From NCBI GenBank assembly GCA_003254905.1, contig QANU01018435.1, positions 1,478 through 65,477 of the forward strand: a stretch of DNA of 64,000 bases, read 5' to 3'. The DNA is from Nissolia schottii (lineage: Eukaryota > Streptophyta > Magnoliopsida > Fabales > Fabaceae). The translations under genes were made by a program, and so were the position numbers. This document shows, piece after piece, positions 55,129 to 63,253 of the stretch. Numbering within the stretch: position 1 is the first letter of the stretch; each line of letters begins with the position of its first letter. Below the pieces are notes generated by a model, which ran no database searches, was not told the DNA's origin, and saw only the letters and a list, made by a program, of their open reading frames with translations.

Positions 55129-55945
55129 AAGACTCGACGGGCGCGTCCAATCCCTCAACGATCAACCGCACGTTCAAGGGACCCCCACCAGACAGAGCCA
55201 GGAAAAACTCCCGCTGCACCAGCTCCTCCGCAGAGAAGTTTTCGGGACGGTGGTTGTGAATGTTTATATTCTAATAGCAAGAGATCTCCACCACCGTATC
55301 CCGATCCCCATCCCAAAAAGCGGTCATCCCCGGAGCGGCAAAGACCTTGAAATATTTCCATTTGAACTCCTGGTAGGATTCTTCCCACCGCGTAAAGACC
55401 TTTGTTCCCGCATACCCCTTGAACGTATGCCAGCTCTGATACCGACAGCGAGTCCCCGAAACCACTGTCCCCTTGGGGTTTATTAAGGAATACAAGCTGA
55501 GAAAAGTCTTGGCATACGGCACGAGTCCGAACGTGCCGCACACCGTCTGAAATCCGCGGAGGAGTGCCCATCAGTTCGGGTGGAGTTGCGTAGGACTAAA
55601 GGCGCACAACGCCATCACCTCCCGCTCAAAAGGGGTAAAGGGTAGCCTAACCCCTAACCGCGTAAAGAGCACCTCGTACATCCACAAGAAGTGTGGAGTA
55701 TCGGTGTGCCTCGCCATGCGCACCCTCTCATCCTCGGAGGCAGCATCCACGATGTATTCGTGGTCCTCCAGCCCCTCATCCGTCAGCACCAGCGCCTCTT
55801 GTAAGCGCTCGACGGAATCCGGGCCAAACACCGAAGGAATGGCAAAAACCTTTGGGTCAATCCAGCTATATGACATCCTCTCATGGGCATCCCTCAACGG
55901 ACGCTCTCTCTTCACCCCCTGATTATCCCTCTTCAACCTTCTCAT
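55129..55945 (-). pseudogene. Transposase_28-type gene, right arm inverted copy
   Basis: Inverted copy of 54109-54910 with start at 55945 (MRRLKRDNQG). It keeps Tyr where the left copy has a stop, and reads through HFLWMYEVLFTRLG. A stop replaces Gly in QLHPNGW (TGA near 55568-55570). It retains a segment LYSLINPKG that the left copy lacks. Both copies end at the same exon border next to the palindrome spacer, so both are 3' truncated. Confidence 0.75.
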
Positions 55946-57462
55946 CACCAATTTACGGAAAACTGAAAAGAAAAAACAGGCAGAGAACAAAACCTCCATG
56001 AACAACTTGCCACATAAACCAAATCCCTAGAACCCAAGTTCGCTACAGAAACCCAATAAGAACCCAACAACGAGAACAACAAAAAAAGAAGAACACCCAG
56101 AAGCAAATGCACCCAGAAACAGAAGCCCATTCGCAATAACAAAAGAAAACAGAAAGAGGAACGAGAAATACTCATACGAATGGAATAGAAGACAAGCGCA
56201 AGTAAGAGAAGTCCTCAGCCCAGAAGCAAAGTCCCCAACTCAGAAGCAAATCCGCAAGGAAAATCGCCTTGAGGAAGAAGAACGCTTTAAGAAGACGAAG
56301 AGAAATGAAGATATGTTCGGAAGAAGAGTAACGGGATGGTTAGGAGGGAAGGGATTTGTATTCGAAGCGGTAACGAAAAGGAAAAAAGCGTCGGGACGGT
56401 TCAGAAAAAGCAAATTTGAAAACCATACCCGAGCATTAATGGAGCGCGAAAAACAAGGCGTTTTCCCTCCAAAGCCATCATTACTCCCCTGCATCGAGTA
56501 CCCATCAGCCGCACCCTCGCCATGTGTAACATCCCGATTTTTTCTTAGAGAAATAATCGTAAACATAAATATCAAATTAATTTTCTAAGCATGATTAGAG
56601 AATAAAGATGGGAAATTATCAGGTAGAATATCCCTAGGCAATAAAATGTGTTGCGGTACGCAGTTCGGCAGACAACCGAACAGCCGCTGTTCGCCGATGA
56701 AATTTTCTGACGCGCAAAAAGGTGTCTGTGAAAATACTCCCCTGAAGAAAAATTCACAAACACCTTTAAATATTAATACCTTTAGGTAGAGGGGAATTAG
56801 AGGATCGCGATCGCGACGGTATAAACGGAATATTTTTCGGACGACCGTGCGCAACGCACCGATACTGCGAGTGATAAAACACAAGCGAACCGGAACCGAG
56901 AGGGAAGTGAAATTACAGCAGCTGAAAGAGAGGGGCTGCACGGTTAGGAGATGGGATTTTATCCAAAATAATCCCTTAAATTGTGCTACAAAACTAACCA
57001 TCACCTTACCTTTCTTACACATCAAACCAAACCCATCACTTAGCCATACCTACACCCATACCTTCTACTATTTATCTAATTTTATTAAATCCCAAAATTC
57101 AATTAATTTCCCCTCACCATCAGCCACCAAAACCGTGGCTTCACTCCCCAAATTCTAAGAAAAATTTCATTTCCCACATCCTCCATGAACATACACTAAG
57201 CCAAGCCTCAAGAACACCACCTAGTCTTCAAGAAATCAAGCACTCTTGCCATCCCCTTCCACCTCCCAAAAACCGAAACATAGCCTCAAAGTCTCCTCAT
57301 CTTGGTTTTCATTTTCTTCCATCCACAATCAAGAGGAACAACATCATCACCCTCCTCATTGCTCAAAGTTTTTCATCTTGAAGAAAGGTGATCTCAAGCT
57401 TTGGAAACATCAAGGCTAGTGGGACTTCACTCCAAACTTCCCTCACCAACACCAACCTTCTT

Positions 57463-57500
57463 NNNNNNNNNNNNNNNNNNNNNNNNNNNNNNNNNNNNNN
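57463..57500. other. Assembly gap (38 N) in L16
   Basis: Unknown bases where the donor-like site of L16 should be, just before the palindromic cluster. Confidence 0.95.
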
Positions 57501-57640
57501 TTATCGCTGAGCGATTTGGTCCTTATCGCTAAGCGATTAGAGCATTATCGCCGAGCGATTGTATCTTTATCGCTGAGCGATTAGAGCATTATCATCGAGC
57601 GATTGTACCCTTATCGCTGAGCGGTCTTGAACCGAGGGCC
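57501..57640. repeat. TATCGCTGAGCGAT palindrome cluster in L16
   Basis: Six units of TTATCGCTGAGCGAT(T) or variants at 22-26 base spacing. ATCGCTNAGCGAT is a perfect dyad apart from the central base. The array may extend into the adjacent gap. Confidence 0.8.
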
Positions 57641-58094
57641 CCGATCAGTTATACCTAAGTAGTGAGACCTGATGTTGAATTATTCAGTATGTGTAATTAA
57701 TTGCATGATTATAAGTCACCCAAGGGGTGCAGGGACTAAGAACGGAGTATGAATACCAAGCGGTGCATACATCATGAGGCAGTGTTACAGCAGGACTTAG
57801 GCAACCATAGATCACTAGAATTAAATAAATTAATGTGCAAAATATGGTAATATAATGTTAGGGAACCCGTTAAGTCTTAAGACGGGCCCCGACCACAGAG
57901 GGTCGGAGTAGCCCGAAGTTATAACATAGTTATGTAATAGGAATCCCTCTCTTGGCACATCATACCTGACAAGCCCCTCCCCGACCGTGCGAGACGGACT
58001 GGGTTACGATTATGTTACGCAGATAAAGATCTGAACGCGGGTTTCCACCCGGACGAGAGAAAAGAAAGTAAGGAGCGCTTGAGCTTTTGTCATG

Positions 58095-58275
58095 ACATTT
58101 TAGACAAGTAAGATGTCCACGAAGTTCGGACATAAGAGAGAAAGAGAGATTCAGTCCACGAAGTTCAGACTCAGGCCTTAAAGTCATCCACGAAGTTCGG
58201 ATGCAGATGATTAAGTCGTCCACGAAGTTCGGACGTAAGTGAGTAAGTCGTCCACGAAGTTCGGACGCATACGAG
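58095..58275 (+). repeat. Tandem GTCCACGAAGTTCGGAC array in L16
   Basis: Five units of 32-45 bases with the core GTCCACGAAGTTCGGAC. GTCC/GGAC and CGAA/TTCG can pair in each unit, and one unit replaces GTCC with ATCC while the right arm becomes GGAT, keeping the pair. It lies in the hairpin-array slot of the LTR. Confidence 0.65.
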
Positions 58276-58784
58276 CCTCACTCCTAGTATGACCACACGT
58301 CGTAGCTGGAGAAGGGATGATCCCCCAGTCTACATGGGAGCGATGGCAACCCAGCAGCGAAGAAGGACGCGACCACAGGCACGTAAGAGAAACCCCTATC
58401 CCCTCATGCATTACATTTATGTGCTAATTGTATAAGCTGTATGATTATATCTGATTATGTATGGTTATGTATATATGATTATAAATGCATGTTGGGTAAA
58501 CTGTCCGTGAGCACGTACGAGACGGTCACAGTAGCACCGCGAGTCTGGTTAATAAGCACGAGAACTTAGTAAGAAAGATTAGATCCCAGTCACCTAGTAA
58601 TTAGATAAAGCCGCCCAGGAACTTAGGCAAGAAATAACTGGTAGGATGTCTAGATGCATGAACACTTAGAGATCTCCTGGACGGCCGGAAGCATAATTGA
58701 TTAACCAGATCCCCACTACTCCATAGTTATCCATTGAGAACCACCGTTCTCACCCCCACTCACTTATGACTTCAGGTGAGCTAG

Positions 58785-59279
58785 ATGACTACCCCGCCGA
58801 AGAAGCGGCGGATCCTCCGCAGCAGATTTAGGACCATAGACCCTGAGACAGGGGAGAAGGCGGAGCTGTGGTCAGTACTTGTGGTGAACCGTCCCACACC
58901 CCTCCGAGTTGCACCACCGGCTTCCCCAGAGCCAGAGACTCCCACCGACGGCGAGCCCGCTCCTTACGAGAAGGACGTGGAGGTTGATCCAGTTTCCGTG
59001 AGACTGCGACCGCCCAAGGCCTACTGGCGAGGCGCACGGATGAGGACATCCAGAGACTACCGCCGCCAGTTTGCACCTCGCACTCCCTACAGCGAGGCAG
59101 GCCCGTCCCCCGGCCCCCGAGATCTGCCAGATGTACCTGTGCCCTCATCACCCGAGGAGGATTATCCCTTGGAGGTCGTGAAGGAGGAGCCGGAGCAGGA
59201 GGACGAGGCGGAGGAACCGGAGCAGGAGGACGAGGAGGAGGATCCAAAGGAGGAGCCGGAGGAGAAGGAGCCCAGCTAG
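58785..59279 (+). CDS. LTR-encoded MxTP-type acidic protein ORF in L16
   Basis: A 164-residue open frame starts ten bases after the acceptor-like ACTTCAG. N-terminus MTTPPKKRRILRSRFR is basic; DPETGEK follows; residues 38-60 are Pro-rich; residues 85-112 are Arg-rich (PPKAYWRGARMRTSRDYRR, QFAPRTP). The C-terminal 45 residues are mostly Glu, Asp and Pro. There is no zinc finger, membrane segment or known catalytic motif. Start and N-terminal residues match the L5 ORF, and the RRxFxPR block and acidic tail match L10. I do not recognise a family. It could be a real LTR-encoded protein or a GC-rich chance frame kept in one copy. Confidence 0.5.
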   Translation: MTTPPKKRRILRSRFRTIDPETGEKAELWSVLVVNRPTPLRVAPPASPEPETPTDGEPAPYEKDVEVDPVSVRLRPPKAYWRGARMRTSRDYRRQFAPRTPYSEAGPSPGPRDLPDVPVPSSPEEDYPLEVVKEEPEQEDEAEEPEQEDEEEDPKEEPEEKEPS

Positions 59280-59813
59280 GATGAGCCAGAGATCTGACCA
59301 GCCCTGTTCCCAGACCCTGTCATCAGTGACGACACTTTTTGCCAGTAGCCCTAGCTATATGTGTACTTTAACATATGTCATTTTGTAGCTCTGACAGTAT
59401 GTACGGACCTAGGATATGTATAGGCCCTTTTGATGTACTAGTACAGTATCTGATGCATATAAGACTCTATGATATGTATATATGACTTTCTGACATGTAT
59501 GGCTTTAACAGTTGGACCCACTTGGTACTGTTTACTTTACTGCTTATGTATGTACTTGTACGACAGACGACGCTCGCATTTATCTGTTATACGACTATAT
59601 GGGACTTATGATAGTTCACACGCATGGCTCTAATCTGACGCATAACAATAACTTATGTTTAAAAAGAAAAAAAATGGGTCCTTACTTTCAGTTAACTTAA
59701 TTATTTTCCTAAGTAAAGTAGGGACTATCAGTATTTCCACACAGCAGATAACAACCTAGCAGACGCAGATTATGACTTAAGCATAAGCTGCTAACCTAGG
59801 GTGTTACACCATG

Positions 59814-60040
59814 TGCCGAGAATCAACGGCATCCAAATCTCCCGCGATGGGAAACGCGTCCCATCAAGGATCCCCAAACGTCACGTCCTCGAGGAGAGAA
59901 CCAGATCATGACACGAGTCACAATGACCCACTCCGTTCGCGGCCCATACAGCACAACATGCACGAAAACTATAACACAGATTTTGAGGCCTTGAACTCGG
60001 ACCCCATCATTCCACTCTGCGCTCTAAGCTGGGGGAATCC
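59814..60040 (+). other. 3' internal end of the Tat-like element (right arm)
   Basis: Inverted copy of 53301-53530. It ends with a purine tract (AAGCTGGGGGAATCC) directly before the LTR at 60041. The open frame across it is not a gene: it is the reverse of promoter-side sequence in the left arm. Confidence 0.55.
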
Positions 60041-60460
60041 TGTTTACGGACTGGGCCATAAAGGCCCATCCTAGCGACCCGACCACCCAGGCCAATATCT
60101 GCGGACCCGACTCAACTACTCGGGATAAGCCACCCCGAGGTCCCGGTCATCTTATCTATTCAAGATAAGCCATCCCAGGATCCGCGGACAGTACGCCGAA
60201 CGCGGGGTCAAGATATTCTCCCACCGCCGCGATACGCGAAACAACCTCAACCACCTCAATTATATAACAGCCCGTACCCCAGGTATGAAGATCATCCAAT
60301 TATCACTTACTATACTCCCTAAACCCTTGCTTACTTGAGCGTTGGAGTGATTACAGGTACCCACCGCAACGCGAGTCTAGAGATCGATCGTGCCAGAGCC
60401 CTCCTCCCATCCCAGAGCTTCAGGATCCAGAGAGTGTACTGAGGTGCATACTTCGGAACA
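60041..60460 (+). repeat. Tat-like 3' LTR at the right edge of the palindrome
   Basis: It begins TGTTTACGGACTGGGCC and stops at GCATACTTCGGAACA, inverted with respect to 52847-53300. The next bases TTTCTTC fuse directly to a new forward copy of the gene region. The shared string GAACATTTCTTC at the junction suggests a microhomology join. Confidence 0.65.
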
Positions 60461-61138
60461 TTTCTTCATTTCTCTTCATCTTCTTAAAGCGTTCTTCGTC
60501 CTCAAGGCGATTTTCCTTGCGGATTCGCTTTTGAGTTGGGGACTTTGCTTCTGGGCTGAGGACTTCTCTTACTTGCGCTCGTCTTCTATTCCATTCCTGT
60601 GAGTATTTCTCGTTCCTCTTTCTATTTTCTTTTGTTATTGTGAATGGGCTTCTGTTTCTGGGTGCTTTTGTTGCTGGGGTGTTCTTCTTTTTTTGTTGTT
60701 CTCGCTGTTGGGTTCTTATTGGGTTTCTGTAGCGAACTTGGGTTCTAGGGATTTGGTTTATGTGGCAAGTTGTTCATGGGGGTTTTGTTCTCTGCCTGTT
60801 TTTTCTTTTCAGTTTTTCGTAAATTGGTGATGGGGAGGTCGAAGAGGGATAATCAGGGGGTGAGGAGAGAGCGTCTATTAAGGGATCCCCATGAGAGGAT
60901 GTCATATAGCTGGATTGACCCGGAGGTTTTTGCCATTCCTTCGGTGTTTGGCCCGGATTCCGTCGAGCGCTTACAGGATGTGCTGGTGCTGACGGGTGAG
61001 GGGTTGGAGAACCACGAATACATCGTGGATGTTGCCTCCGAGGATGAGAGGGTGTGCATGGCGAGGCACACCGATACTCCACACTTCTTGTGGATGTACG
61101 AGGTGCTCTTTACGCGGTTGGGATTTAGGCTACCCTTT
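60461..61138 (+). pseudogene. Transposase_28-type gene, third copy (5' part only)
   Basis: Copy of about 53740-54417, including the 5'-UTR intron and MGRSKRDNQG start (60830). It reads to RLGFRLPF and then switches at about 61139 into inverted sequence. A continuous open frame crosses the switch (60770-61390) but its second half is antisense of the same gene, so the apparent 206-residue protein is a chimeric artefact. Confidence 0.75.
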
Positions 61139-62575
61139 AGCATCATTCGTGGTCCTCCAGCCCCTCATCTGTCAGCACCAGCGCCTCCTGTAAGCGCTCG
61201 ACAGAATCCGGACCAAACACCGAAGGAATGGCAAAAACCTTCGGGTCAATCCAGCTATATGACATCCTCTCATGGGCATCCCTCAACAGACGCTCTCTCC
61301 TCACCCCCTAATTATCCCTCTTCGACCTCCACATCACCAATTCACGGAAAACTGAAAAGAAAAAATAGGCAGAGAACAAAACCCCCATGAACAACTTGCC
61401 ACATAAACCAAATCCCTCGAACCCAAGTTCGCTACAGAAACCCAATAAGAACCCAACAACGAGAACAACAAAAAAAGAAGAACACCCCAACAGCAAAAGC
61501 ACCCAGAAACAGAAGCCCATTCGCAATAACAAAAGAAAACAGAAAGAGGAACGAGAAATACTCACAGGAATGGAACAGAAGACGAGTGCAAGCAAGAGAA
61601 GTCCTCAGCCCAGAAGCAAAGTCCTCAACTCAGAAGCAAATCCGCAAGGAAAATCACCTTGAGGAAGAAAAACGCTTTAAGAAGATGAAGAGAAATGAAG
61701 AAATGTTCGGAAGAAGAGTAACGAGATGGTTAGGACGGAGGGGATTTGTATTCGAAGCGGTAAGGAAAAGAAAAAAAGCGCCAGGACGGTTCAGAAAAAG
61801 CAAATTTGAAAACCGTACCCGAGCATTAATGGAGCGCGAAAAACGAGGCATTTTCCCTTCAAAGCCATCATTACTCCCCTGGCTCGAGTACCCATCAGCC
61901 GCACCCTCGCCACGTGTCAAGAATCAACGGCATCCAAATCTCTAGCGATGGGAAACGCGTCCCATCAAGGATCCCCAAACGTCACGTCCTCGAGGAGAGA
62001 ACCAGATCATGACACGAGTAACAACGACCCACTCCGTCCGCGGCCCATACAGCGCAACATGCGCAGAAACTATAACACAGATTTTGAGGCCTTGAACTCG
62101 GACCCCATCATTCCACTCCGCACTCCGAGGGGGGGCTCCTGTTAAGGACTGGGCCATAAAGGCCCATCCTAGCGACCCGACCACCCAGGCCCATATCCGC
62201 GGACCCGACTCAACTACTCGGGATAAGCCACCTTGAGGTCCGTGCCAGCCCAACCGCTTGAGATAAGCCACCCTGAGGTCCCGGTCATCTTATCTATTTA
62301 GGATAAGCCATCCCGGGATCTGCGGACAGTACGCCGAACGCGGGGTCGAGATATTCTCCCACCGCCGCGATACGCGGAACAACCTCAACCACCTCAATTA
62401 TGTAACAGCCCGTGCCCCAGGTATGAAGATCATCCAATTATCACTTACTATACTCCCTAAACCCTTGCTTACTTGAGCGTTGGAGTGATTGCAGGTACCT
62501 ACCGCAACGCGAGTCCAGAGATCGATCGTGCCAGAGCCCTTCTCCCATCCCAGAGCTTTAGGATCCAGAGAATGT
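60461..62575. repeat. Second palindrome with a Tat-like LTR
   Basis: Forward arm 60461-61020 and inverted arm about 61141-61700 meet around a spacer of about 120 bp (61021-61140). The inverted arm continues through the 3' internal end (61705-62139) to an LTR starting TGTTAAGGACTGGGCC at 62140. The layout repeats the first palindrome but with an earlier centre, within the gene N-terminus. Confidence 0.75.
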
Positions 62576-62632
62576 ACCGAGCAATGTTCCGAAGTATGCA
62601 CCTCGGTACACTCTCTGGATCCTGAAGCTCTG
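62140..62632 (+). repeat. Tat-like LTR with inverted terminal junction
   Basis: LTR from 62140 after the tract GAGGGGGGGCTCC. Its end is rearranged: CAGAGCTTTAGGATCCAGAG (62547 on) and CTCTCTGGATCCTGAAGCTC near 62610-62630 form an inverted repeat with about 30-base arms around CAATGTTCCGAAGTATGCAC. This is a head-to-head LTR-end junction cut by the next LTR at 62633. Confidence 0.6.
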
Positions 62633-62929
62633 TGATAAGTGGATTTTGTACCCTATCTTATTATTCTATAAATGAGCAATTCATACTAAAATTGTGTGGG
62701 ATTAATATGTAATCAATATGTTTTTACACATTGTCCGCTTTTGAAAGAAATTAAGAAAAACGGCAAAGTTTAAACATTAATTTAACCCTAGATACTTAAT
62801 ATCTCTTTTGTAGTTTTCTATTATGAAATTTCAGGAAATGAAGGTTCAAGAAGATCATTAAAGAAGTGAAGAGAAGATGTGACCAAGGACAAAAGAGGAA
62901 AGAAGCAAGATGGCGAATTTAAGCAACAT

Positions 62930-63230
62930 CGCTCGGCGGATAAACAAGCATCGCTCAGCGAAAAAGCAACTATTGCTCAGTGAAGCTGACTGAAACGCTC
63001 AGCGATGAAACCCTAGCCGCTGAGCGAAAGTACCAACTTGCACCGGTGCATTTAATGCGCCAGCCTGGCGCCAGTTCAGAATTCAGAGCCGCCCCTGCAA
63101 AAGCTGACCAGCGCATTTAATGAAGCCGCGTAAGCCGCCTAAATTGACTCAGTCGCTCAGCGATAGATCCTCATCGCTCAGCGAAAGTGCACAAATCGCT
63201 CAGCAGCGGTGCTAAATCGCTGAGCGATCC
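62930..63230. repeat. TCGCTCAGCGA cluster in Athila-like LTR
   Basis: About nine copies of (A)TCGCTCAGCGA or variants, both orientations, ending just upstream of the TATA box, as in the complete Athila LTRs. Confidence 0.8.
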
Positions 63231-63245
63231 TGTCGAACCTTGGCC

Positions 63246-63253
63246 TATAAATA
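63246..63253 (+). promoter_or_regulatory. TATA box of Athila-like LTR
   Basis: TATAAATA with flanking GGCC and GGAGGCC, as in the other Athila-type LTRs here. Confidence 0.7.

Larger units (their letters stand above)
56525..59808 (+). mobile_element. Long-LTR family, solo LTR L16
   Basis: It starts TGTAACATCCCG at 56525 and ends GGGTGTTACA at 59808, with a perfect target duplication CCATG (56520-56524, 59809-59813). The empty site in the paralogous copy near 61905 confirms it. It shows a U3 block GGAATATTTTTCGGACGACC (about 56828-56850), a 38-base gap (57463-57500) at the expected donor position, a TATCGCTGAGCGAT cluster, a hairpin array, GAGAAC-CACC-GTTCTC, an acceptor-like CAG (58773-58775), an ORF (58785-59279) and the conserved 3' end. 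At 3.28 kb with no internal region it is a solo LTR. It is younger than the palindrome. Confidence 0.9.
52847..60460. repeat. Large palindrome, about 2.1-kb arms
   Basis: The left arm is 52847-54955 and the right arm 55079-56524 plus 59814-60460 (interrupted by L16). They are inverted copies, from the LTR at each outer end to the middle of the antisense gene at the centre. A spacer of about 122 bp (54956-55078) separates them. The arms are highly similar but differ by scattered substitutions and by a roughly 22-base indel in the gene (left arm lacks it near 54562). No target duplication was found around the whole. Confidence 0.85.

Noticed and set aside
17940..58275. CRISPR-like arrays (regular short repeats with variable spacers)
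   Set aside because: Eukaryotic LTR context, diverged repeats of uneven length, no Cas genes; they are minisatellite or hairpin arrays.
34056..62632. Tat-like LTR copies as TIRs of a DNA transposon or foldback element
   Set aside because: The copy at 34056 has a PBS next to it and others have purine tracts, so these are LTRs in inverted copies rather than transposon TIRs.
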